Shown here: positions 9,222-18,453 of the stretch, piece by piece | How positions within the stretch are numbered: position 1 is the first letter of the stretch | Layout: every line of letters begins with the position of its first letter | Source: Bacteroidaceae bacterium | GTDB taxonomy: Bacteria; Bacteroidota; Bacteroidia; Bacteroidales; Bacteroidaceae | Length of the DNA stretch: 64,000 nucleotides | NCBI GenBank assembly: GCA_017940565.1 | Contig: JAGAYH010000032.1 | Location: 1-64,000 of the forward strand | Direction: 5' to 3' | The notes under the pieces: generated by a model | The model's database searches: none | What the model was told of the DNA's origin: nothing | Seen by the model: only the letters and a program-made list of their open reading frames with translations | Program-made: the position numbers and the translations under genes

Positions 9222-10553
9222 ATGTATTTTTCCGAACTACCGCTCGACGACCGCATACTCGACGCCCTCGATGCCATGCGTTTCGACGAGTGCACCCCCA
9301 TACAGGAACAGGCCATACCGCCACTGCTCGAAGGCAGAGACCTCGTCGGCGTGGCCCAGACAGGCACAGGCAAGACGGCAGCCTACCTGCTGCCCATTAT
9401 CAACCGCCTCTGCACCGAGGACATGCCCAAAGACGCCATCAACTGCATCATCATGTCGCCCACCCGCGAACTGGCGCAGCAGATTGACCAGGCCATGGAG
9501 GGATTCTCCTACTTCCTCCCCGTCAGCAGCGTCGCCGTCTATGGCGGCAACGACGGCATACGCTACGAGCAGGAACTGCGCGGCATGCAGCTCGGCGCCG
9601 ACATGCTCATAGCCACCCCGGGACGCCTCATCAGCCACATGCAGCTGGGCAACATTGACCTCTCGCGCGTCAGCATCTTCGTGCTCGACGAAGCCGACCG
9701 CATGCTCGACATGGGATTCATCGACGACATCACAAAAATCATCAAGCAACTGCCCAAAGAGCGCCAGACGATGCTCTTCTCGGCCACCATGCCCGATGAA
9801 ATCAAAAAACTCGTCCGCGAAATCCTCCACGACCCCGTCTTCGTCGAAATAGCCATCACCAAACCCGCCGAAGGCATACAGCAGAGCGCCTACATCTGCA
9901 CCGAAGCCCAAAAGAACGGCATCCTGAAGCACCTCTTCAAGCAGGAGTCGCTCAAGCGCGTCCTCGTGTTCGCCGGGTCCAAACAGAAAGTCAAGGAACT
10001 CGCCATCATCCTGCGCCGCGCCGGCATCCGCCTCGACGAAATGCACTCTGACCTCGACCAAAAGCAGCGCGGCCTCGTGATGCGCGACTTCAAGGCCGGA
10101 CGCACCGACGTGCTCGTGGCCACCGACATCATCTCACGCGGCATTGACATCGACGATATCGCCGTTGTCATCAACTACGACGTGCCCCGCGACGTCGAAG
10201 ACTACGTTCACCGCATCGGACGCACAGCCCGCGCCGGACGCGGCGGACGTGCCATCACGCTGGTCTCTGAACGCGACCAGATGTACTTCGCCCGCATCGA
10301 GAAAACACTCGAAAAGGTCATCGACAAGAATCCTCTGCCCGAAGGTCTCGGCGAAAGCCCGGCATACAAAGGTACCGACAAGCCACAAGGCCGCGGCAAC
10401 CGCCGCGGAAGAAGCCGCGGCCACGGCCGCAAACGGGAAAACCCGCAGGCTAAAGCCGGCCGCCAGACGCCAGACGGCGGTCAGAAACCGCGGCGCCGGC
10501 ATCGCGGCGGGCACGGGCGCAACAAGAAGCCGCAAAACCAATCTCAGGAATAA
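9222..10553 (+). CDS. DEAD-box RNA helicase (RhlE-like)
   Basis: 443 residues. Helicase core motifs in order: Q motif (F..CTPIQEQAIP), Walker A AQTGTGKTAAY, PTRELAQQ, DEADRMLDMGF, SAT in FSATMPDE, and C-terminal HRIGRTARAGRGG. The last about 70 residues are rich in Arg, Gly, Lys and Gln, a typical RNA-binding tail. Likely works in rRNA maturation or RNA remodelling. Its start is the ATG after the short repeat-containing gap; bcp follows by 17 bases. Confidence 0.93.
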   Translation: MYFSELPLDDRILDALDAMRFDECTPIQEQAIPPLLEGRDLVGVAQTGTGKTAAYLLPIINRLCTEDMPKDAINCIIMSPTRELAQQIDQAMEGFSYFLPVSSVAVYGGNDGIRYEQELRGMQLGADMLIATPGRLISHMQLGNIDLSRVSIFVLDEADRMLDMGFIDDITKIIKQLPKERQTMLFSATMPDEIKKLVREILHDPVFVEIAITKPAEGIQQSAYICTEAQKNGILKHLFKQESLKRVLVFAGSKQKVKELAIILRRAGIRLDEMHSDLDQKQRGLVMRDFKAGRTDVLVATDIISRGIDIDDIAVVINYDVPRDVEDYVHRIGRTARAGRGGRAITLVSERDQMYFARIEKTLEKVIDKNPLPEGLGESPAYKGTDKPQGRGNRRGRSRGHGRKRENPQAKAGRQTPDGGQKPRRRHRGGHGRNKKPQNQSQE

Positions 10554-10570
10554 CAGAAAAACATACAACC

Positions 10571-11023
10571 ATGCAAATAGGAGACAAAGTGCCCGACCTG
10601 TTGGGCTACGACGAAAACGGGAACGAAGTTCGCCTCAGCCAACTGGGCGACAAGAAACTGGTGCTCTACTTTTACCCCAAGGACATGACATCCGGCTGCA
10701 CCAGCCAGGCTTGCAGCCTGCGCGACAACTACCAGGCGCTGCAAGCGCAAGGCTACGAAGTGCTCGGCGTCAGTGTTGACCCGGCCCAGAAGCACCGGCA
10801 GTTCATCGAAAAGAACCAGCTGCCCTTCCATCTCATTGCCGACGTCGAGAAAACCCTCGTCCAGCAGTTCGGCGTTTGGGGTGAGAAGAAACTTTACGGC
10901 CGCAGCTACATGGGCACCCTGCGTACCACCTTCATCATCGCTTCCGACGGCACCGTGGAACGCATCATCACACCGAAAGAGGTCAAGACGAAAGAGCACG
11001 CCCAGCAGATTCTGGACAAGTAA
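10571..11023 (+). CDS. bcp: Thiol peroxidase of the Bcp/PrxQ family
   Basis: 150 residues, full length. Reduces hydrogen peroxide and organic peroxides in the cytosol using thioredoxin. The peroxidatic Cys is in MTSGCTSQAC (about residue 39) and the resolving Cys is five residues later, the atypical two-Cys PrxQ pattern. YFYPKDMTSGCT and GVSVDPAQKH are diagnostic. Likely cotranscribed with the upstream helicase and followed by a terminator. Confidence 0.94.
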   Translation: MQIGDKVPDLLGYDENGNEVRLSQLGDKKLVLYFYPKDMTSGCTSQACSLRDNYQALQAQGYEVLGVSVDPAQKHRQFIEKNQLPFHLIADVEKTLVQQFGVWGEKKLYGRSYMGTLRTTFIIASDGTVERIITPKEVKTKEHAQQILDK

Positions 11024-11044
11024 CACATTATTCATACCGGTACA

Positions 11045-11079
11045 AAAGACGGACGACACAAAGTATCGCCCGTCTTTTT
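11045..11079 (+). terminator. Intrinsic terminator after bcp
   Basis: AAAAGACGG and CCGTCTTTTT form an imperfect stem around an ACGACACAAAGTATCG loop, ending in TTTTTC. Confidence 0.7.
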
Positions 11080-11127
11080 CTATATCTGCGTAAAAATGTC
11101 AGAGACGGCACGCGAGATGGCTAAAAG

Positions 11128-11320
11128 GCCGTCTAAAATTCAAATAAAACTTTTATTCGGAGAAATAAAGCTTATATTTGCACAAATAAAGGCTTTATTT
11201 ATGCAAATAAAGCCTTTATTTTGATTTTAGACGACGGCAGGAATGTTTTGGACGGCGCCGGGAAGATTTTCAGCGGCACAAGAGGGATTTTTGACGGTGA
11301 ACAAAGGATTTCACGCGCCC
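11128..11320. repeat. 21-bp-period repeat array with nested palindromes
   Basis: The core holds four 17-nt near-palindromes of the form AAATAAAGSCTTTATTT, starting at 11142, 11163, 11184 and 11205, exactly 21 bases apart. They are enclosed by an outer inverted repeat (GGCCGTCTAAAATTCAAATA near 11128 against TTGATTTTAGACGACGGC near 11221). Further diverged units beginning GATTTT continue with a period of about 20-22 to about 11310. Read on the minus strand, 21 nt is seven codons, so it may be a decayed coding tandem repeat. This fills most of the 338-base gap before the ccsBA stop; no gene is seen here. Confidence 0.75.
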
Positions 11321-11361
11321 GAAACACGTTCAGCCGGCCAAATGAAGGCGGGGAAACCGCA

Positions 11362-13596
11362 TCAGGCGTAGCTGTGCATGCCGCCGAGGAAGTAGTTGAC
11401 ACCGAAATAGGTCATCAGCAGCGTGAGGAAGGCAAAGACCATGAAGACATGGTAGACCACGGGGCGATGTAACCGGGGCAACAGGCGCGTGTGGGCGGGA
11501 ATGGCATAGACCATGAAGCTGATAAGAGCCCAAGTCTCCTTAGGGTCCCAGCTCCAATATGTGCCCCAGCTGATGTTGGCCCAGATGGCGCCGATGAAGA
11601 TACCCAGGCCGAGGGCCGTGAGCGCGGGATAGAGGAACAGGCGGCTGAGGAGCTGGAGGCTTGTAAGTTGGGAATTGGAAACCGAGGGTTGAGTGTCCGG
11701 TTTCAGACGGTGAATTAATTTTATAATAAGCGCCATGAGGCCACAGATGAACGTGAGGGCCAACAGGGCGTAGGCCATCATGATGACGGAGACATGGAGG
11801 CTGAGCAAGGGGGAATTGAGCACGGGCATGAGGGGGCCTATCTGCGGGTCCATCTGCGAGATGTGGCTCACCAAAAGGAAGAAGCCTGAGAGCAGGAAGC
11901 CGAATGTGAACATCACGCGGAAACGGCGGCACATGAGGAGGGTGAACAACAGGATAAACCATGCCATGGTGAGCATGGTCTCGTAGCCATTGGACATGGG
12001 CACGCGCCCGCTGGCCGTCCAGCGCAGCACCAGGGCCATGGTGAGGGCCGCGAAGGAGATAAAGAGAAGCACCGCCTGCACACGGTCGGCCCAACGCTCC
12101 CACCGACGCGGCCCGGAACGGCGTGTGAGCCGCCAGAGTGTCAGGAAGAGAGAGAGGAAACCGAGTGTGAGGTTGAACATGAAGAGCACGGTGGCAAAGG
12201 GAACGGCATTGTACATCCGTTCCGCGCTGACCTTCGTTTCAGACGGCAGACTGTGGCCGGCATGGCGCAACTGATATTGCTTCAGGGCCGTCAATGTGGA
12301 GTCGAAACGGGCGAACTGCCCGCTCTGGGCGTCTTCGTAGAGCAGACGCAGGGTATTAAGGAAAGAGGCGGCGTTATCTCCCGCATCTTGCTCACCTATA
12401 GGGGCGTGCCAGACGGTTTCAGCCCCGCGCGTTTCGGGGAAAATCTTTAGCATGGGACCGTTCCACAAGGACATGACTAGATTGAATTTGTCAACAAGTT
12501 CGGCCGCCTGCCGGTTAATCTTCTCCTGTCGCCCGGAGTAGAAAGGTTGAACGAAGGGGTCGATGCTGCCGCTGCGCCGGGACAGTTCAGTAAACGAAAG
12601 ATACTTGCCCATTCCCAACCGCTCGCGCAAGGGACCGGCCTTGACCTTGAGCACAGGCTCGTCACTCCATTGGTCGCCGAAGAAAAGGAAGCCCGTGAAC
12701 ACCTGTTCGGCCGAAAAGCCCCGATACCTCGGCTTGCCGTAGAGCTTTTTGGTGAAATCGACAGCCAACGTCTGCATCGGACAGACACGATTGCCATAAA
12801 CCACGAACAATTCTCCGAAACGGTGAGCCGTTTCACGCGGCAAAACGCGCGGCTCTGCCCCCGAGCGGACGGCAAAGCCCAGAAGAAGTGCCACACAAAG
12901 CCCCTGGCGGAGTAGAGGGTGGCGAAGCAGTGTTCGGAACGGGCCACGCGGGTCGATGAGCATGTAAATCAGGGCCAGGAAGAGCAAGGCATATTCGCAA
13001 TAGGTCAAGGGAATGCCCACGGGGTCGCTGCTCAGGGCGAGCACACTCCCCTGCCCGTCCGGATCGTAGGAGTTTTGGTAGAAACGTATGGAACGGTATG
13101 TGAAGACACGGTTCATCGACACCACAGCGCCCACACGGTCGCGCCCGGAAGTCACGGTGAGATGCGACATGAAGTCAGAAGGCGCGGCGGTGCCCTGATG
13201 ATACTTTATCTGAAAGGAGTCCAAACGGACTGCAAAGGGCAACGGCTTTTCCACCTGTCCGTTACCGACGAGACAAGCAGATGCGGATTGCCCCGTCCGC
13301 AGGTGCATCACACCGCTCCAGGCAGTCAGATGCGTCACCAACGCTCCGGCGAGTATCAACAGCAACGAGAAGTGAAGCATATAGAGCGTGACACTGCGCC
13401 GCTTCAGGAAACGGCGCACGATGAGGACGACAGAGGCCGCAGCCAACACGGCCCAAAGCACGGTGAACCACCACGAGCCGTAGATGTGGGTGCCGACATA
13501 CGCCGTGCCGTGGTACTTCTCCACTATTGTAGCTGTGCCCATACACAAAATCAGGGCGATGTAAACCGTATAGATCGTCTTCTTCAGCATATTCAT
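11362..13596 (-). CDS. ccsBA: Cytochrome c biogenesis protein, ResB-CcsA fusion
   Basis: 744 residues. The System II machine that delivers heme across the inner membrane and attaches it to CxxCH motifs. N-terminal ResB-like half: membrane segments within the first 110 residues, a periplasmic domain, and a further segment (about 205-220). C-terminal CcsA half: a run of membrane helices with the heme-handling WWD-type motif WGTYWSWDPKETWALIS near residue 690. It follows the di-heme oxidoreductase gene on the same strand, which needs exactly this service, but an apparent terminator and promoter between them suggest separate transcription. Residues around 640-655 contain an odd NSQL-rich linker. 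Confidence 0.92.
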   Translation of the reverse strand: MNMLKKTIYTVYIALILCMGTATIVEKYHGTAYVGTHIYGSWWFTVLWAVLAAASVVLIVRRFLKRRSVTLYMLHFSLLLILAGALVTHLTAWSGVMHLRTGQSASACLVGNGQVEKPLPFAVRLDSFQIKYHQGTAAPSDFMSHLTVTSGRDRVGAVVSMNRVFTYRSIRFYQNSYDPDGQGSVLALSSDPVGIPLTYCEYALLFLALIYMLIDPRGPFRTLLRHPLLRQGLCVALLLGFAVRSGAEPRVLPRETAHRFGELFVVYGNRVCPMQTLAVDFTKKLYGKPRYRGFSAEQVFTGFLFFGDQWSDEPVLKVKAGPLRERLGMGKYLSFTELSRRSGSIDPFVQPFYSGRQEKINRQAAELVDKFNLVMSLWNGPMLKIFPETRGAETVWHAPIGEQDAGDNAASFLNTLRLLYEDAQSGQFARFDSTLTALKQYQLRHAGHSLPSETKVSAERMYNAVPFATVLFMFNLTLGFLSLFLTLWRLTRRSGPRRWERWADRVQAVLLFISFAALTMALVLRWTASGRVPMSNGYETMLTMAWFILLFTLLMCRRFRVMFTFGFLLSGFFLLVSHISQMDPQIGPLMPVLNSPLLSLHVSVIMMAYALLALTFICGLMALIIKLIHRLKPDTQPSVSNSQLTSLQLLSRLFLYPALTALGLGIFIGAIWANISWGTYWSWDPKETWALISFMVYAIPAHTRLLPRLHRPVVYHVFMVFAFLTLLMTYFGVNYFLGGMHSYA

Positions 13597-13604
13597 TCCT
13601 TAAC

Positions 13605-13644
13605 TAAAAAAGTTGTGCCAAAAGTACAACTTTCAGGCACAACT
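13605..13644 (-). terminator. Terminator hairpin overlapping the ccsBA promoter
   Basis: On the minus strand AGTTGTGCC (13636-13644) pairs with GGCACAACT (13611-13619) and is followed by TTTTTT, a good intrinsic terminator for the oxidoreductase transcript. The loop and right arm contain TACTTTTG (13619-13626), a -7 box about 23 bases before the ccsBA ATG, so termination and re-initiation appear to share the same DNA. Confidence 0.6.
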
Positions 13645-13666
13645 TCAACTATTTATTATGAAAAAC

Positions 13667-15397
13667 TTAAATTGAGCGCAAGAATTTCACCACCGCATCG
13701 CGGTCTTTCTTGGGCAATTTGTAGAACTTCTCGGTAGAAGCATAGGCATCGCTCTTCTTGCTGTAGGCATGCCACATGATGGCCTCTATTTCATTTCGTG
13801 CACGGCAGTCGTGCAAGCGGTCCTCTGCACCGGTATTGACACGCGACAAGCCACGGCCCCACAACGGTGTGGTGCGACACCAGCTGCCGTGGATACCGTT
13901 CTTCATGTAAAGACGGTGCTGCAACATATCGGTGTAAGGATAAATGGTCTGGTTAGGATACTTCGGCAAACTCAGCCCGTTTTTTACAATCATGGCCGGA
14001 GCCCAGTAGTTGTCCTCGCCGGTCTGCCACTTGGGGCGGTGACACGAAGCACAGCCTAACTCCATAAACACCTGCTTGCCGCGCTGCACTTCGGCATCGT
14101 TCAAGTCGCGTGCCCGGGGCACGGCCAGGCCGCGGTGCCAAACCATGAATTGCCAGAAATTGTTGTCAGTCATTTCGGGCTTGAAATTGTGGTATTCGTT
14201 GTCGAACTGATTGGTGTTCGGGTCGAGCAGCGTCTTCACGGCAGCAGCAATGCCGTCGTCCGTACCGTCGTTGTAGTAAGGCGAATTAGGATCGGCCTTA
14301 ATCTTGGCAATCACATCGCTGTTTTTCGACATGGCCGTGGCCCAAGCCGTGGTGCTGTAGAGTTTCGGGCGGTCACTGCGGCTCACGTTGGGAATGTTCC
14401 ACATGGCATTGGCTCCAGCGCCGTCCTGCAACGAAGCACGGGTCATGGCATAAGTGAAACGCTTGATGCGCTTCGTGCCGTCGACCAAAGTGTACCAGGC
14501 ACCGGCAGCCCAATCGTTGGCAGCAGCATCCCAGAAGTTCGGATTAACATAATCGCTCACGTTCATACCGGCATTCTTAAAGTAGGCGGCCGTCTTCTGG
14601 TATTGCGCCTTCAAAGAGTCTTCAGGAATAGCATCCAGCAAGCCCGTGCCATACAATCCGATGGTCGATTCCAGACGGAAGGCCAGATTTGAGGGTTTCG
14701 GATCGGTGTTGAAAGCCTCAACGGGAATGTTCAGTTCCGGATAAATCAATTCGTATTTCTCTCCATCGGGGAAAGTCATGGGCAAGCCGCTCTCCATCTT
14801 GTCAAGCGTGAGCCACTTCAGGTCTATCTGCGACTCGTCAATGGGCGGAAGGAACGGATAGGTGGCTTTCGTCTGAGGCATACCGGTCACTTCGCTGATG
14901 TAGGGACCGTCGTCACTGTTCTTGCCGTCCACGGGATGATAGGCCACCAGTAGATAGCCGTTGCCGCGGAAATCGGCCAAGTAACTCTCCACACGCTTGC
15001 CGTGACCATAGCCCGGATGACAGGCGATGCAGGAGGTGCGGACATAAGCAGGGCCGAGACCGCCGAACGAGGCGGTGCTGTTTGATGTGAAATCGTGCTC
15101 GAACAACATTTCGCCACGCAAGAAGGCCGACATCAGATCGGCGTCCTCGATGGCCGGTGTTTCGTCCTCATAACAACCGGCTGCCGTGTTTTCCGTCGTT
15201 CCCAGTTCTCCGCCGGGATACCATTCTTCAGCCAGGAAGTTGCCCACTTTCTGACCGACATACTTGTAGTCGTCCTCGCCTGTGGTGCTTATCACCTTAG
15301 GGTCGTCGTCGGAGCAGGCCGACAGTCCGAAGGTGAGACTCAGGCAAGCCAACATCAATGAGTAAATGCCAATTCGTTTCATTGTTCTGCAGTTCAT
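13667..15397 (-). CDS. Di-heme oxidoreductase-like lipoprotein (DUF1111 / DHOR family)
   Basis: 576 residues. Signal peptide with lipobox LSAC (an in-frame Met at 15382 is an alternative start), then an Asp-rich linker. Two c-type heme sites are visible: CIACHPGYGHG near residue 136 and CASCHRPKWQTG near residue 455. The family resembles MauG/cytochrome c peroxidases and is often labelled thiol oxidoreductase. It lies 6 bases after the imelysin gene, a common partnership in iron-regulated operons. The active chemistry is unknown; an electron-transfer role in periplasmic iron handling is inferred. Confidence 0.85.
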   Translation of the reverse strand: MNCRTMKRIGIYSLMLACLSLTFGLSACSDDDPKVISTTGEDDYKYVGQKVGNFLAEEWYPGGELGTTENTAAGCYEDETPAIEDADLMSAFLRGEMLFEHDFTSNSTASFGGLGPAYVRTSCIACHPGYGHGKRVESYLADFRGNGYLLVAYHPVDGKNSDDGPYISEVTGMPQTKATYPFLPPIDESQIDLKWLTLDKMESGLPMTFPDGEKYELIYPELNIPVEAFNTDPKPSNLAFRLESTIGLYGTGLLDAIPEDSLKAQYQKTAAYFKNAGMNVSDYVNPNFWDAAANDWAAGAWYTLVDGTKRIKRFTYAMTRASLQDGAGANAMWNIPNVSRSDRPKLYSTTAWATAMSKNSDVIAKIKADPNSPYYNDGTDDGIAAAVKTLLDPNTNQFDNEYHNFKPEMTDNNFWQFMVWHRGLAVPRARDLNDAEVQRGKQVFMELGCASCHRPKWQTGEDNYWAPAMIVKNGLSLPKYPNQTIYPYTDMLQHRLYMKNGIHGSWCRTTPLWGRGLSRVNTGAEDRLHDCRARNEIEAIMWHAYSKKSDAYASTEKFYKLPKKDRDAVVKFLRSI

Positions 15398-15403
15398 GTG
15401 TGT

Positions 15404-16738
15404 TTAGTTCTTGAGCAATTCACGTGAAACCTCGTTCAGATAGTCGTCCAGTTCCGTGATCTCGTCCATAGCATCCTTAACGTAGGTGGCACCGGGGTTT
15501 TGCACGAAGGCCTGTTTGGCAGCCAAACACTTGTCCAAGGCAGCCAGGGCCGAGGCCAGTTTGCTCTGCAATTCATTGGCCTGCTCGGGCAAATATGTTC
15601 TCAGATAAGCCATGATGGAATTTGCTTCCCAAGTGTTTTTCTCCACATTTCCGTAAAGACTGTTCTTGATGCTCACGATGTTGTCCTTGAAGTCGGTGAA
15701 GGAATTGTAGCTGTAGGGCGATTCGATATAGTTGGGGTCGTCCTCCACCAATTCACCCGTTTCTTCGTCCTCACGTGTTTCGGGTTTGCCCACAGCAGCA
15801 CGGTAAGCCTGGCCCATCTTTTGGTCGGCCACCTCGGCGCAGATGTTGGAGCATCCGCCCACGAAGATGGTTTCCATTACTTTCTTCCATGTGTTGTAGC
15901 TCTTGCCCGTGCCCACGTTCAGCAGGTCGGCGCCATAGGCCAGACCGCTCTTGGCCAAGGTCTCGTAGTTGTCGGCTGCCTTTTCTTTCTTGCACACGTT
16001 GACGCGGTCCACATGGGCTTTTGTGGCCGTAGTGCCAACCCAGGCCACTTCCAGTTGGAACACCTTGTCGCGCAGGTCGGCGGCCACGGCGGCAGCAAAG
16101 GCCAGTTCTTCTTTTCCGGTCACTTCCATGCCCTTGAAGTATTCCTCGCCCTTGTATGTATAATTCTCAACAACATCATTGTTGAAGATAGCCACGTCAC
16201 GGTTTTTCCCGTCGCGGAAGAAGATGAACTCTATGCCGTGGAAGCCGCGGTTCTCCGGTGTCACGAAGGCCACATTACCGTCCTTGGCGGCCTGGTCCAG
16301 ACGGCCGACAATGGTTTCATCGTTCAGGTCCTTGGCCAATATATCCACTTCCAGGGGCCACGTGTCTATCCACGGGTCGATATCGAAGTCGGTGGCGGCA
16401 CCGAACAGGAAAGCTTCGCTCTGTTCCCAATACTTGCGGGCTTCCTTATATTTCGCACAGATAGCGTCCACCTCGCTCCGCGTGGCGGGCTGGCCGCCGT
16501 TCACTTTTGTCTTCAGCGCAAAAATCAGATTGTACAACTCGTCGGCACTGTTGGCCAGACCGGTGTACGTGGGGTACACCACGGCGTTCAGATACTGCCG
16601 GGTCACGGCTTCCAGAGTTTCGTTCTGCTCTTTCACGCGATCAGCATTGTCATCGTCACTGTCGCTGCACGACGTCATTCCCGTCGTCAGCACCATAGCT
16701 GCTACAAACAGCAGGGCATACTTAAACATTCTTTCCAT
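15404..16738 (-). CDS. Imelysin-family (M75) iron-regulated lipoprotein
   Basis: 444 residues. Lipobox GMTSC after a short hydrophobic signal (MFKYALLFVAAMVLTTG; the in-frame Met at 16729 is an alternative start). The GxHxxE signature of the imelysin family is visible as GFHGIEFIFF near residue 165. Helical throughout. Family members bind or process iron sources in the periplasm or at the surface; peptidase activity is doubtful for the family as a whole. Cotranscribed with the porin upstream and the di-heme protein downstream. Confidence 0.88.
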   Translation of the reverse strand: MERMFKYALLFVAAMVLTTGMTSCSDSDDDNADRVKEQNETLEAVTRQYLNAVVYPTYTGLANSADELYNLIFALKTKVNGGQPATRSEVDAICAKYKEARKYWEQSEAFLFGAATDFDIDPWIDTWPLEVDILAKDLNDETIVGRLDQAAKDGNVAFVTPENRGFHGIEFIFFRDGKNRDVAIFNNDVVENYTYKGEEYFKGMEVTGKEELAFAAAVAADLRDKVFQLEVAWVGTTATKAHVDRVNVCKKEKAADNYETLAKSGLAYGADLLNVGTGKSYNTWKKVMETIFVGGCSNICAEVADQKMGQAYRAAVGKPETREDEETGELVEDDPNYIESPYSYNSFTDFKDNIVSIKNSLYGNVEKNTWEANSIMAYLRTYLPEQANELQSKLASALAALDKCLAAKQAFVQNPGATYVKDAMDEITELDDYLNEVSRELLKN

Positions 16739-16782
16739 TTCTTCGTTGTTTGGATAGTTTATTGTTTTACATGTCAGTTATC

Positions 16783-18099
16783 TCAAAGGAAAAATCCCTG
16801 GTAAGCCACGCCCAGATTGATGGACGGTTCGTTGTTGTACTGCGACTTGAGCAGTCGGTTCGACCAGTGGGCTTTCACGGCCACTTGCGGCACGGGGTAA
16901 TAGTTCACGCCGGCTGCAATGCAGGAACGTTTGGTAAAATCATAATTCGTCTGGCCGTGGGTGGGAACATAGGAATTGTAGTATTCATAGCGGCCGAACA
17001 CATAGAGTTTCTGTCGGTCGTCGCGCAGTTTCGTTATCTGCGAGAACACGTCGTAGCCAGCTTCCACGCCCAGGCTGACGGCGTTCTTGCCCACCGACGT
17101 CTTATTGTAGGGCGACGACTTCGGCGCATTCAGTTTGGCGGCATTCAGCAGCGGCGTGTCTGAGATGTAGCCGTAGTCGGCCTGGCCGCGCACAATCCAG
17201 TTCCAGCGGTTCAGCGTCATGTCCACAGAACCGATGAGCACGTTGGCCTTCACCTTGTCGTAGGTCTTTCCGCTGCCTTCCATTTCGTTGGGATAGGTGT
17301 TGTGCATGGCCTGTCCGGCATAGCCGCTCAGTCCGATGCGCAGTCCTTGGGCGGCATACCAGTCGCCGCGCACGGCAAAGCCATACTTGTTGGCCGGTTT
17401 GAATTCATAGGCCGAGCCGGCGGCACTGTGCGCCCACCCGTCGCGGCTGAACAGCATGGCGTTCAGGCCGGCCACCACCTGGGCCTCGTAGCGGAACCTG
17501 CCGCTCACACCCCAGAAACTCATGCCCGTGTCGTGCCATGTGCTTGGCAGTATGGTGTTCTCGCCTTCGGGGCGATAGACGGTAAAGAAATTGAGCGGTT
17601 CATGGTGCGCATTGTTCAGCCCCACGGGCACCACGATGTGGCCCAGGCGCAGGTTTGCCCAAGACGCAAAGGTCTTTTCTATCCAGAACTGCTCCAGTTC
17701 CACCTCGCCGCCTTTCTCTATCTCGTGCTCGTATTCGCCGCCCTCGTCGGCCTCTATTTCGATGGCACTGCCCGTGCCGGTGTGTTCAAACTCAATCTCG
17801 GAACCCATCTTCCAACCCTTGCCGAAATCGTAGTTCAGATAGATTACGGCATGCGGTATGTCGAAGCGGCCGTTCGACGGGTCGTCCTTATACTTCTTCG
17901 GATTGCGGTAGCGGTATTGGTTGTCGCTGTAGAAGTTGCGCGTATAGGCCACTTCACCGTAGCCGCCCACCGACAGCCGGCTCAGCACCTTCTCCACCCC
18001 ACTCTGTTTTGTTCCGTTTGCTTCAGGCTCATCGGCCTGAACTGCAACCGCCGGCCCGCACAGGGCGACGGCCAATAGCCATTTATAAACGTTGTTCAT
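16783..18099 (-). CDS. Outer-membrane porin-like beta-barrel
   Basis: 438 residues with a signal peptide (cleavage near AVQA-DEPE). The mature protein shows many short amphipathic beta-strands and ends in aromatic residues (AYQGFF before the final Leu), as expected for a BamA substrate. An acidic insertion (EADEGGEYEHEIEKGGEVELE) near residue 115 may bind metal. It most resembles the phosphate-selective porin O/P type. As first gene of the porin-imelysin-di-heme operon it may admit iron or a chelate; this is contextual inference. Confidence 0.75.
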   Translation of the reverse strand: MNNVYKWLLAVALCGPAVAVQADEPEANGTKQSGVEKVLSRLSVGGYGEVAYTRNFYSDNQYRYRNPKKYKDDPSNGRFDIPHAVIYLNYDFGKGWKMGSEIEFEHTGTGSAIEIEADEGGEYEHEIEKGGEVELEQFWIEKTFASWANLRLGHIVVPVGLNNAHHEPLNFFTVYRPEGENTILPSTWHDTGMSFWGVSGRFRYEAQVVAGLNAMLFSRDGWAHSAAGSAYEFKPANKYGFAVRGDWYAAQGLRIGLSGYAGQAMHNTYPNEMEGSGKTYDKVKANVLIGSVDMTLNRWNWIVRGQADYGYISDTPLLNAAKLNAPKSSPYNKTSVGKNAVSLGVEAGYDVFSQITKLRDDRQKLYVFGRYEYYNSYVPTHGQTNYDFTKRSCIAAGVNYYPVPQVAVKAHWSNRLLKSQYNNEPSINLGVAYQGFFL

Positions 18100-18140
18100 C
18101 GTCTTCTCCTATTTATATATTATTTCATGATGCAAAATTA
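18098..18140 (-). promoter_or_regulatory. Promoter and unusual ribosome-binding site of the porin operon
   Basis: -7 box TAATTTTG on the minus strand at 18133-18140. A GGAG sequence lies seven bases before the ATG, which is rare in this window, where Shine-Dalgarno sequences are mostly missing. Confidence 0.55.
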
Positions 18141-18248
18141 GACGTTATCTTTGGCCTTTGCAATACTCAAAAAATAGTAAAAGCCTTCGTGTTCCCCACT
18201 ACTATTAAGTATTCCGCCCGTTGGCGCGGCCCCGGCGGCTCTTCCGGC

Positions 18249-18314
18249 GACGAAAACGGAGATAGTCGCGCCTATCTCCGTTTTCGTCACGGGCAAATGC
18301 GTTTTCGTCGTCCA
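18249..18314. repeat. Dispersed intergenic repeat, copy C
   Basis: A perfect 17-bp inverted repeat, GACGAAAACGGAGATAG (18249-18265) against CTATCTCCGTTTTCGTC (18272-18288), with a 6-base loop, then a third arm AAATGCGTTTTCGTCGTCC (18296-18314). The layout matches copy F at 57.2 kb. The rest of the gap 18141-18453 shows no gene. Confidence 0.8.
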
Positions 18315-18453
18315 TTTCCAGACTTTCCAGAATCTCCGGATGATCTTGCCCGGCTGGAATTACCTACTTGTTGGGGGAAAGTAAGAAAAAAAAATAAAGG
18401 GAATGACTACGTTTATTAATTGTTCTTATTCTATATTTACAGCGATATTCTGA

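Noticed and set aside
11142..11221. CRISPR array
   Set aside because: Units are palindromes with only 4-base spacers and a 21-bp period; no spacer diversity and no cas genes.
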